Of a DNA stretch of 64,000 nt, positions 11,015-22,300 are shown piece after piece. The DNA comes from Ditylenchus dipsaci (Eukaryota; Nematoda; Chromadorea; Rhabditida; Anguinidae), in assembly GCA_004194705.1 (NCBI GenBank), contig SADC01000118.1, positions 1 to 64,000 on the forward strand, in the 5' to 3' direction. The translations under genes were made by a program, and so were the position numbers. Every line of letters begins with the position of its first letter. Position 1 is the stretch's first letter. Under the pieces are notes generated by a model. The model was not told where the DNA came from. It did no database searches and saw nothing but the letters and a program-made list of their open reading frames with translations.

Positions 11015-12545
11015 CATCGATGTACATCGTTATCACTGGTTTGTGTTATGAGAAAAATATTCCGTTTCTTTCCGGATTCCAGTAATTTTAGCTCATTGGT
11101 CGGTTTCCGCAGCTATCCAAACTGTCAACACTTAGCAAATTTGTTGTGAGGTACAAAGAGTTCACAAAAACATCATTTATTAGTGCACTTGATTCGAGGT
11201 TTATTGAAAAAACATGACCTCCTAAAAATGATCGTTGCTTCGTCGGTTTTCGAGTTTTTTTGACCCTATCTCTCGGAAATTTTTACTTATGATTCTTCTG
11301 TAAGTGCTAAAATAGTTAAGGCTTGTATTACCGTATTATTTTCAAACGACGAAATCGGCATAGGGCGTTTAGTGGATTTTGTGACATTTTTTTTGAATTC
11401 GCGCAAATTTTTGGCGTTTTGTTTTTTAGTGTTTTTTCTTGCCATTGTAACCACTCAGGCCTTAGCCTTAGGCTCGGGGTAGGCCGCGCACGTTAGACGA
11501 ACTCAAAGGTATGTCCCTAACGGCGAAAAACCACTAAAACAAAAACGCCAAAATTTTGCGCGAATTCGAAAAAAGTCACAAAATCGCCTAAACGTCCACG
11601 CACCGACGAAACCGCATATTTCAATTCATGTTTGGTAAAAATTTGCTTCAAATGGCCACCACATTCAGTTCAAAATTTTTATTTTTCAAAACAAATATTC
11701 ATGTTTTTCTTGTATTACTTTTAATCCCTGCTCTTAGACCATAATTCAATGCATTTCATCACCGTAAATAATGATGATCCCATCTTGTGCCCACCTGTCA
11801 ATGTTCAGGCACAGTACCATTTTCGATAAAAGGAGACATTTGGACAAAATTCCCCGTCTCCGGAGATCATCACACACCAATTCTGCCCTAATGCATTGTT
11901 GGAAGAGCTCTCTGTAACAGCTCGTTGGTCTTGGGACACATGTGCATTTGAAGGGTGCGATTGCATTCTATAAAAATAGAATTTTAAACTCAAAATGCGC
12001 ACAACGATTTTCAAAATTCCATTTTTCCTTGCCAAATTATTAATTTTCAGGTTTTTTGACCAAATTTATAAAAAGTTGGTGTTAGTAACGGATAGACCTC
12101 CCCCCCCAAGAATCCGACCTTATAAATTTATAAATACCCTTGCTAACAACAATTTAGGCTTAGCTTAGCTTGGGGTAGGCCAGCGTACGGAAGTTGTGAC
12201 TAATGAAGAGTTTACGCACATTTTCCGGGGTCTGGGACATAAATTTTGGGTACTTTTACTTAAGTAAAAGGTGAAAATCGTTGGGGGGGGGTTATTGGCT
12301 ACTAGGGTCGAAAAGTTTTTAATATACAAGCCTCGCTTTTTCCAAAATTGTGTTCTGGCATTGCGTTTTGACCAATTTTTGAAAACTTCTTTCTAAAGCA
12401 AGTTACCATTCGTTTGGTAGTCAATGAGATGAGCTACAAAATGGTAGGTAAATTGACTAGCAGAAGATTTCACAAATGGGTCAAGAATACAACACCAAAT
12501 ATACTATTTGAATCAAGGGCATCCGTCTATGATAATAAATTGAGG
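11015..12545 (-). repeat. 1.3-kb dispersed repeat, copy A (inverse of 26122-27378), interrupted by a MITE
   Basis: 11015-12062 and 12405-12545 are the reverse complement of 26122-27378. Landmarks are CATCGTTATCACTGG (11025 / 27350), TTAGCAAATTTGTTGTGAGG, the GACATTTGGACAAAATTCCC block and CAATGAGATGAGCTACAAAA (12423 / 26220). A TAGTAGCGAATAA MITE (12082-12306) lies between the two homologous parts here. The minus strand carries a decayed version of the short Cys-containing frame that is better preserved in copy B, with several one-base differences between them. Confidence 0.8.
12082..12306. repeat. MITE of the TAGTAGCGAATAA family inside the dispersed repeat
   Basis: It runs from TTAGTAACGGATAGACC to GGTTATTGGCTACTA. 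The interior (AACAATTTAGGCTTAGC, GGCCAGCGTACGGAAG) closely matches 3594-3817. Copy B has only a short TAGTAGCGCCCCTAATTGCT remnant at the corresponding place. Confidence 0.75.
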
Positions 12546-13011
12546 TGGCTGAATGAGATTAAAGCCGAGATTCATCTGGAGTATATTCGTTTCCACAAAA
12601 TTTAGTCTAAACAAACAAAATCAGACAAAATTTAGGTCTAAATTAGACCTAAGTCTTATTTAGACCTTAGGTCTAATTCAAATTTGGCGGGTCTATTTTT
12701 AGACCTAAAAATATGTCTACGATAGGTCTAATTTTTACTAAATAGACCTAAATGCTTATCCCTGACCCGTACTACCTTGTTTGCCTTACCATAATAAATA
12801 CCTTTTTTATGGTTTTTAATGAATCAATATAAGGTTATCAATATCAAGCGTCGAAAATCTGATGAATAAATGAAATAATTTTTGAATTGCGCCTATAAAC
12901 TTGGCGTTATACGTTTTCACGAAAAAGTTGCAAATGCAAATTTTTGGTGGAAACGTATACGCACCATTTATCTAAGATTAATCTCGAACAAAGCATAGGA
13001 AAAGTTGCCTA

Positions 13012-13247
13012 CCGTATACTCTCTATTAATCTCCATGGGATTTTTTTAACCCCTAAAAATCGGAAAATTCTGAGGTCGATTTTGAGATTTTTGGGCAGTC
13101 GACCATGATCTGGAAAGTGGAATCAGGACAGCTCGTGCCAATTGAGTAAACGCAAAAACAGATTCGTGAAATGTTTGCTCCAGACTTAGATATGAGGTCC
13201 GTGGGTGGGGGATTATTAGAGAGTGGGGATAAATAGAGAATATACGG
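13012..13247. repeat. MITE of the ACCGTAT...CTCTATTAA family
   Basis: TA-flanked inverted ends CCGTATACTCTCTATTAAT / AAATAGAGAATATACGG, 236 bp. The interior includes TGAGATTTTTGGGCAGTCG. Non-coding. Confidence 0.75.
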
Positions 13248-13547
13248 TAACAATAAATCGGCTTTTTTCTCCCGAGAAAATATATTCACTGTATGAATTA
13301 GAAAAAAATTTACACTAAATTTAATGTTTTTCTATTTAATTGCATGATTTCATTGACGATTATGACTCAACGACAAATTTTTTTGTTTGCGCGGGTTCGA
13401 ATTGTTTTCCTTGTCCCCTGTGGTAGGAACACCCGAAAAGCCGAAAAAATTAAAGCCGGGATATGTTTCGGAAGAAGAAAGCCGGCTTTTCAGCGACCCT
13501 TGAACAAATACGGTAGTGACTTACGAAAACAACATATTGTGCATATA

Positions 13548-14140
13548 CCGTGTGGGGCAAAAGTTCGTCCGGAAAATAGAAATCAATTTTTACACAATTT
13601 TTAAGCTTTAATAATTTTTGTTTATATATCATTTTAAAGCCCTATTCTTCCTCTTTCTAATGGTATATCAAACGTTTATTTCATTCGATAAAATGACCAC
13701 CATTTGCATCAATACATAACTTGAGTCTTTTAGGGAAATTGTCCATGGCATCTTGAATCATCTTCTGCGGAATTGCATCCCATTCTTTCAGAAGGAAGCT
13801 TTCATTGCAGCAATTGTTTTGTGGGGCTTGGAGCATGCCTTCGATTGCAGATATGGCCAGACAAAGTAGTCCATCACAGTCAAATCGGGTGAATTTGGTG
13901 GCAGTAAGAATGGGATGCAATTCCGCAGGAGATGATCCAGAAAGCCATCGACGACTTTCAAAACGCCCTCGTTTATTATGATGCAAATGGTGGTCATATT
14001 GTTGAGTGAAATAAATTGGGATATGTCGTTTGAAAGAGGAGAATCAGGGCTTTAAAAATTACCACAGTAAGATAAAAAAGATAAGATAATATATAAGATA
14101 TTCATGGAATAATTTTCGGAGGAACTTTTGCCCCACCCGG
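13548..14140. mobile_element. Truncated mariner-like element with TA target sites
   Basis: TIRs CCGTGTGGGGCAAAAGTTCG (left) and the inverse of CCGGGTGGGGCAAAAGTTCC (right) are flanked by TA dinucleotides at 13546-13547 and 14141-14142. At 593 bp it is far shorter than an autonomous Tc1/mariner element. The only coding trace is the C-terminal transposase piece on the minus strand. Confidence 0.88.
13681..13997 (-). pseudogene. Mariner transposase fragment
   Basis: One minus-strand frame contains LLPPNSPDLTVMDYFVWPYL, the conserved mariner block around the third catalytic acidic residue (PPNSPDL..MDYFVW). The following homologous segment (KPHKTIAAMKASF, then KRLKLCIDANGGHFIE) appears partly in a second overlapping frame, so the piece is frameshifted. 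The N-terminal DNA-binding domain and first two catalytic Asp residues are missing. Confidence 0.85.
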
Positions 14141-14335
14141 TACACTCACCGATTAGGAGGAGAGGGAGGGGGGTGTTAAGTAATCATGGATGGAATTCAT
14201 CACGGTACAACGACACTTGGCTACATGGACACTAGGCTACTGTCTTTAAAATTTGACCGAAAAACTGGAAAAATGTAGCGGACTGTCTGTAGCCAAGTGT
14301 CCTAGATCCATTCATCACTGCATCCATAGACAGAA

Positions 14336-15262
14336 ATTTCGGTACTTCTGCTGTTTCCCCCTCCACCCTGCCTTATTTTTATCAGGGACTGAAAATCACT
14401 CCCCGAGCTCATTTTTTATTGTTTAATAATATAAAAAAAGGATTTCTGATGAAAAAAATGAAATTTGTGAAAACATTTCGCTCCTAACCCTTTAGGGATA
14501 TACGACTTTTGAAAGTATTTTTGACTAGATTTTAGTTTTTTTAAGGCACATGAAGGCAAAAATGACAGATTTTAGGCGTAGAGGTGTTAGGCCCTTTTTT
14601 CTACTTTTTGGCGTTCTGCCCTATGTTATATTTTAGCCACTTAGGCCTTATTTTTTAACTTAGGCTTAGGCTTAGGCTCAGGATAGGCCAGCGCACGTTA
14701 GGCGGGACTAAAAATGTCTTAAGAAACACAAACTGGCTTTAAAATAAAGCCTAGGTAGCTAAATATAATATAGGGCAGAACGCCAAAAAGTGGAAAAAGG
14801 GCTAAAAGCTACGACCCGATTTTAACAGGTTTTCACTTTCTAGTGTCTACAAGGGTTACTACTATGGTTTAAAATATGTTCAGACACACCAAGGGTATTT
14901 AGCCGCTTCGCGGCCAAATAGCAGCACATTCCACATTGCAATGGATTAGGGTAAATACATGTATTTCTTTGGCCACGAAGTGGCCAAATACTCTTGCTAT
15001 GTCTAAACAACCTTCGAAGCTCTAAAAAGTAAAAAAATTTTGAAAACTATCACTCTCGTCTTCGTATGCCTTAAAAAAGGCTAAAATCTAGTCGAAAATA
15101 CCTGAGGGGTAAAGAGCAAAATTTGTTGACAATTTAAATTTTTTTTCAATCAGAAAGTGTTTAGAAATCCTTTTTTTATCGTTAAGCAGAAAAAATGAGT
15201 TCGAGGAGTAATTTTGGTCACTTTAAATAATAATGTAGGATGGAACAGCAGAAGTACCGAAT
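14336..15262. repeat. Nested palindromic element with interstitial TTAGGC repeats
   Basis: The outer inverted ends are CGGTACTTCTGCTGTT (14339) and AACAGCAGAAGTACCG (15247-15262), with long imperfect arms. Two further inverted elements sit inside. One is about 14580-14815, with CTACTTTTTGGCGTTCTGCC mirrored and three TTAGGC units at 14660-14677. The other is about 14890-15010, with TATTTAGCCGCTTCGCGGCC mirrored. No coding sequence is supported. Confidence 0.7.
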
Positions 15263-15846
15263 TTTATGACGGGAAGGGGAGGGGTGAAAATAGGCTGAAA
15301 ACCTGACATGGGTGGATAAAAAACGAAAACTGAAACAGGCTTGAAAAATCGTGACAGTGGGGGGTGTAGGGGCCCGATAGCGCCCCTCCGCTGGTACGCC
15401 TATAATTGCAACATAAAATTCGATCTCACCGGGCACCGATTTCGAATGTGTATGCATGCGTCTCGAACGAATTTTTTGGCGGTGCCTGAAGTGTCACTGA
15501 ATCTAGTTTAGACTGTATAAAAAAGTGAAAATAAATCCTATATAGTATTTGGACTATGTTTGTCGTTAGTCCCGTTTTTGGTAAATCGGGTTTTTGGACT
15601 TTTTGTGAGTAAAATCTCAGAAAGCTTTCTGTTACGTTGTAGCGCAGAATCTTAGCTATCGTATGAAAGTAAGAAATCATGCAACAATGATTTCGGTCAG
15701 AGCCTTATCGATTTTAAGATTAGGATCCAGCAATAAGGACCATAGTAAACACGGAGCTTCAGTGAATTAAAATTTTTTGTCTCGAAAAGAAGTTGAATTC
15801 ATCATTCAATTTTCAATTTTCTTGTGTGTGGTGACCAGTTAGAGTA
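15263..15846. other. Gene-free stretch
   Basis: Contains one unremarkable minus-strand frame (15426-15680) lacking motifs or convincing splice sites, and otherwise AT-rich sequence. Confidence 0.4.
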
Positions 15847-16093
15847 CCGTATTTCCTCTAATAAGCGCCCCGGGCGCTTATTTTTCAAACCCTCAAAATC
15901 GGAAAATTTTGAATTCGATTTCGAGATTTTGCGTGCTCAACCGAAACCTAAAAAGTGGAATCGGTAGAGCTTGTGGGAGTTAAGAAAACGTATCGAACAG
16001 CTTTGCGAAATATTGCTTCTACACTGAGATCCAGACCCTCAAAGTCGAGGGGGGGCGCTTATTAGAGCGGGGCGCTTATTAGAGGAAACACGG
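15847..16093. repeat. MITE of the ACCGTATTTCCTCTAATAAG family
   Basis: TA-flanked, CCGTATTTCCTCTAATAAGC at the left and GCTTATTAGAGGAAACACGG at the right. Interior matches 22830-23073 (TCTACACTGAGATCCAGACC). Confidence 0.88.
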
Positions 16094-16321
16094 TATGTGG
16101 TCTTAGGCGTAGGAAGATTGCCAGGTAGGGTGGTAGGTGGCCAGTGGGTGGCTAGGTAGCTTTCCAAACATAGATTGCTGAGAGGCCGCTAAGATGTTTC
16201 TATAATAAAGAAGCCTAAGTTTTTTTGTAGTTACAACAATTGCCGTTTTTTACCAGGCGCTTGTAAGGCGCCAATCCACCTTGTAAATATATTGTTTTGC
16301 TTGGAAAAGCCGAAATCCTAC

Positions 16322-19300
16322 CTGCACATGTGCAGTCCAGTTCATCCTCTCCTTCTCACACTGCTTCACTCCGTCACACTTCTTAACTCCAGCTATACAA
16401 GTATTGCTCAATAGCAATGGAAGGCTCCATTAGAGCACCTGGTACAGTCACTCTCGTCTTCATAAAAAAGCAGTCGTAAATTCTTAATTTTTTGAATAAT
16501 TTTAAAAGATATGAACAGAACAAAACTATATACCGTATATCTTCTAATAAGACCCATGGGGCCTTATTTTTCAACCCTTCTTCGGATTTGGGGCCTTATT
16601 AGAAGGTGGGGCCTTATAGAATATGCGTGTTAGGCTTATTAGATCTTTTTTGAGGTGGGCCTTATTTGTCAACACCTCTAAAGAGGTGGGCCTTAATAGA
16701 AGGTGGATCTTATTAGAAAATATACGGTATCAGGTTGTCCCATAAGTTGTGAGACCATCGGCGTGAATTTTTTTTTCGAAATTTTTTTTCATTCAAAAGA
16801 CTCAGGATTTATTTTTAACTCATTTCGATCATTTTAGACAAAAAAAATTTTGGTATAAAAATGTTGAAAAAAATTTTACCTTGGTCCCCAAACTGATTTT
16901 TTTATTCTTTTTGATCAGCTTGGGGACCAAGGTGAAAATTTTTTTTAACATTTTTATACCAAAAAAACTTTTCTTGTCTAAAATGATTGAAATGTGTAAA
17001 CAAATAATTTTCTGAGTCTCATTTCTAAGTCTTTCTTCTGAGTCACACGGTTAGTTTCACAACTTTTGGGACAACCTAAAAAATAATTTACCGTCACACT
17101 TCTGCACGACTCTGTGCGGCTTGTCCATGGTAGCTGAACCACTCGATTTCGGGCATTGTACAGCAGTGAGCAGCGAGCAGTTGGCTTCATCATTCCCATC
17201 GCTGCAGTCTTCATATCCATCGCATACCTTAAAACTGATAAATTTATGTGAATACCAATAATTGAGATTTAAAGGAATGAGTATTTTATTTCTGATTAGT
17301 ATTCTTACACAGTTAACTCGACATCAGCATAGTCGATTTGCATTTAAATGTTCTTAGAAATACAAACTCAGTGTAAAATTTCGAATTCCGCTCAAGACAA
17401 AATATAATCGATTTTAAAACTTGAATACTCTTATTCGCTTTGGCTGGCTAGGGGAAGATTGCCAAAAACGAAAATTGCCAAACCGAAATTTTGGCAATCT
17501 TCGTTTTGCGAAATTCTACATTTGGCAATTTCGTTTTTGGCAATCTTCCCCTAGTCCTTTGGCTTCAGGTATCTTCTCTTTTTTGTTCTTTTTTCAGCCA
17601 TCGGTTCGCTTCTAGTTTATTTATTGTGCAAATTTTACGAATATATTTCAGTTGGTGGCGAGGATATTGTGTTTGCCGAGTTATATCATAAGTGAAATCA
17701 TGGCCATTTTGACGGCAAAACTGACCCTAGGTTCACAATGATCCGTTTTTCGTCCACATGCGCATGCGGAATTGCGTTCACAACAAAATTTGCCGCTTCC
17801 GTTGCCGCTTCCGCACCGCACCGGTTTCCGCATCCGCACCGCATCCGTTTTTTGATGTTCACAATGCATCCGCACATACTGTGTCTCAGTATATAGATGG
17901 TAAAATATTCTTAAATTTTTAATTATAACTATTCTAAAGTCTTAGAAGCAAGTGTCAGGCGAATAAAGTAAAACAAGAGTATCTCGAGTGAATAATATAT
18001 AGGCATCAATATCAAAGACGTTGGTTAAGCATTTAAACCAAAAGCTGAAAAAACGGGAACAAAAGAGAAAAGATACCTAAGGCCCGAGCGAAGGATGACA
18101 GCATCAATATTACCACAAAATAATTCAAAATGTTTGAAAGCTTCCTGAAAGTTTTTTGAAAGATCGATTTCCGCACCGCATCCGAATCCGCTAAGCCTAT
18201 TGTGAACACGCTTCCGCAACATCTTCCGCATTCGGATGCGTCCGCAAAGCGGTCCGCATGCGGATGCATTGTGAACACTAAAAATGCGGATGCGGTGCGG
18301 GTGCAAATGCGGATCATTGTGAACCTAGGGTAAGGCTGTAAGTCCTTGAAGTAGGGGTTGAGTGTGGTGTGTGTTGATGTTCGAGAATCAAAGACTTTGG
18401 GTAATTAGAAGAAATACGGCATTTCATTTCAAATAGCTTCAATGATTTTCATTTGAAATATCTGAAGCTATTTTCAATACAACTGTGTATGAAGCTGTGG
18501 ATGAATCAATGCGGATGAATTCGATTAACGCTTTAAAAACGATGATGCCTGTATCATAGTTTTTTGCCATTTGAGGGCCATTCCCATTTTCTTCGCTATT
18601 TTACACACCGCCTTTTCCGTGTTTAGGTTCTTTTCGGTTATCGGGAGCATGTTTACTTCTTATCGAGAAAAAATATACGTGTTCCAATAACCGAAAAGAA
18701 ACGGCTTTGAACCGTAGGGTAGCTTGAAAACAATAAATAAGGTCGAAATTTTTTGAAGAATCGAGTTAACTGTATAGCAGGGCTGCCAACTCAAAATTTT
18801 TAATAAAAACATTTGTCAAACAAAGGACATTTTAAGCATTTTTTGGAGGACAGATCAGTTCGAAACGGTTTTTTTTTCAAAAAATTTGATACTTTTTGAA
18901 ATTATAGCTCTTATTTCAGCAAAAAAGTTTTTCTGACGTTTTCCTCAGAAATCCAAATCAAAAAGCAGAATTTCAAAAAAATACTTGTGTGCTGAGATAT
19001 GACCCATAGTTGTAATGTGGCATATTGACACTCCAACTTCAGATCATATCTCAGCACACAAGCATTTTTTTGAAATTCTGATTTTCGATTTGGATTCCTG
19101 ATAAAATTTTAGCTACTGGGAACATAAAAAAAACTTTTTGCTAAAATAAGAACTTTAATTGAAAAAAAAGGATGAAAATTTTTGAAAAAAACCGTTTCGA
19201 ACTGACCGTACACCATTTTTTTTGTCAAAAATTGCCATTTTGTCCAGTGCTTAATGGATTTTGTGTACCAAAAATTAGGATTTTGACGTGAAATCTCAAA

Positions 19301-22300
19301 AATTATAAAGATTTCTGGTCTCAAATAAAGGACAAATTTTTAAATAAAGGACGTTTGGAAGCCAGTAACAATATTCCTGATCATAGGTCCACTTTTACAA
19401 GTTTGCATACCTCACGATAGCTGATGCATTTAGCTGGAGTAAAGGGCTGCCTTCTTCCCTGATTTCTGACAAAGAAGAATTTTCGCATTGGAAGGTTGTT
19501 CCGCTGTTGCACTTCTCGCACTGGCTTTCACAGCCGGACATTAGCCCACAGGCATGTTCCCAACTGTATTGTTTACCGTCGGGACAGTCAACCAGTGGAA
19601 CATTGGGGATGGGCTGGATAGCCTCATATTTTGAATTGCAGGTGCCAGGGCAGTTGTGCTCATCTTTTCCTCCTGGACACTCAGTCATTCCATTGCAGAT
19701 GTCCCACCTGTGAATGCACTTCACAGCGCTCCTACTATTTCCCATGCAGAGAGCGGTCCAGTCGCCAGAACAGTCTTTGCATGAGCAGCCCTAAAATTCT
19801 AAGCTGTTTAATACTCACAGTTAAATTATTCATTGAAGGCCAACCAATTCATCGCTCTGATCCACGCAATCCAGCCTACCATCACACACTTTCGAAATGT
19901 GCACACACTTTTTTTCTGCCTCACAAAAGAAACCATTTTTGAACAGCTAGTGCGGCCAATTTCATCCTCACCTAGGTGACAATTTTGAATTCCATCACAG
20001 AGCAAAATCGGAGAAAGAGAAGAAAGGCATGAGTCGTTATCATAGTTTTGGTGACCTAAATTTTTTCAAATTCGCAAATCTGTGAAAATTAAGAGACATA
20101 CCGTATTTCCTGTAATAAACGCCCCCCCCCTCGTTCAAAATCGTGTTCTTGGCATTGTGTTTTTGACCCACTTTTTCAATACTTCTCTTAGGCAAATTAC
20201 CCCTCATTTTGTAGCCAGTGAGATGAGCTACAAAATGAGGGGTAATTTGCTAAGAGAAGTATTCAAAAATGGGTCAAAAACACAATGCCAAGAACACGCT
20301 TTTGAACGAGGGGGGGGGGGGCGTTTATTACAGGAAATACGGTAATATGTAATTTGGAGGTTTTTGTGAAAATTTTGCACCGCTTTTTTTTCGACTTTTT
20401 TTTCTACCGCACATGTTATATTCGACTCCAAATTTATTGCTGAGCAATATGTTCTCGAGTTGCGACCTCGAGTTTTGCTGAAAGTAACAAGTATGATTAA
20501 AAGAGTCCACTTCTATCCATTTTGAGAAAAGAGGTCATTTTGGTGGCTGAAAAAATCACCCCACTAGCGTTTTCGAGTACTCGACTCAATACTCGAAATC
20601 TGAAAATTTTCGAATATTACTCGAAATTTTCTCGATTTGGAGTAGAACTTTCGTCAAAATTTTGGTTGAAAATTTAATCATTTGAAGTTGTTAAGGCATA
20701 ATAAAGCCACAAAAAGAAAAAATTCGGTCGACATTTATCGAAATTTTAGAGTACTCGACTCGATACTCGAAATCTGAAAAAATTCGAATAGTACTCGAAA
20801 TTACTCGATTTCAAGTTAAATTTTGGTCGGCATTTCGGATAAAATTAATTATTCGAAGTTAGTAAGGTATAGGAAAGCTATAAAGAGAAAAAATGTGGTC
20901 CACGAGCACATTTTCGATTATTTAATTCTATACTTAAAACTCGAAATGTTTGAGTACTCGACTTGAAAATCGAAACTCGAAAAATTTCGAATATTACTCG
21001 AAATTGCTCGATTTCGAATACTCTACTTGACAACCCTACACCTCACTATAAAAGGCCATAACTCAATTTTTTTTATCATTAATCGGTGTTGATATCTTGA
21101 AAATATTGCTCGGCATCAAATTTGGAGTCGTTTAGTATAAAAATGTGTGCTAGAAAAAAAGTCGAAAAAATCACCGGGACACAAAAATCTCCAAAATTCC
21201 AGATTATTTCTATTAAACTTTACCACACAAAGTTTTGTTTAACCAGTTAGCGTGCTCATCTTTTCGACACCGCCTTCCAAAGGTAGTACACAATTGCACT
21301 GGTTGTTGAAAACAGAGCAGACTAGTTGGATCTTCCAAATCTGTGCAAAAGAGAGACGTTCTACACTCTAAACAAATAAATGTGATAAGGAGAAACCAAG
21401 TTGAACATACCCTTACAATTGACTTCATCGTTTCCTTTTTGCAGTCGAGTGCTCCATCACAGACCTTGTTATGCCCAATCACTCGACTCTGTAAAATATA
21501 TACCGGTTTTCTCTAGTAAACGTCCCGGGGTATTTATTTTTCATCATAAAAATTTCGACCCTACCGGAGGGACTGCCCAACGACTGGGTACACATTATGA
21601 CCAGGTACAACGACCGGGTACACTTTTTTGTAAAAGTTAAAAAGTATGCTTAAACCATACGTTGAGTTCGTCCTAACGGGCGTTGGCCTACCCTTGCCTA
21701 AGTCTAAGTGCGCAAAATAATAAAAAAAAATCGAAAAATTTTTTAAAAAATTAACAGGGGGGACCAAGGCAAAATTTGGCACTGTACCCGGTAGTTGTAC
21801 CCGGTCATGATGTGTACCGGTCGTTGGTATACCTACGGAGTATACCCCCCCCCCAAATGAAATTTTTTTAAAAGCTTTTCCAACACACTATATCGACCTA
21901 AAATCACCTCAGGAGTTCGAAAAAGACATTATTTTTGAGTTCTGGTCAATAAAGAATTGAGTTTTGGGTCCACCCAAAAGTACCCATTTGACCATTTTTG
22001 AGTTCTGGTTAATAAAAAATTAAGTTTTGGGCATTTTGAAATTTCGACCATTTGCTTGTTTTGGGATGTTTTGGTCACTGGAGCTGTGCAAAAAGAGCCT
22101 CTGAATGCATTTTTGTTCAAGAGTCTTGCTCGGAATCGACTCTGGATGCAAAAAAAAAGATGTGTGCATACAAGAGTTTTTTTTATGCAGTAGGCCCCAG
22201 TCAACAAAACTATGTTCAACATCTTTCTTTTTACACTAAATTGGTCTATTTTCGGTCCTTTCCCACCCCGAAATAGCCCTAAATTCCTTCAAAAACGGTC

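Noticed and set aside
13681..13997. Functional mariner transposase
   Set aside because: Only the C-terminal block is present, frameshifted, in a 593-bp element.
14655..14680. Possible telomere end
   Set aside because: Only three TTAGGC units, inside a palindromic element in the middle of the sequence.
18025..18317. Two overlapping minus-strand frames rich in Cys, Arg and His
   Set aside because: They read the GCGGATGCGG words of the 17725-18331 element.
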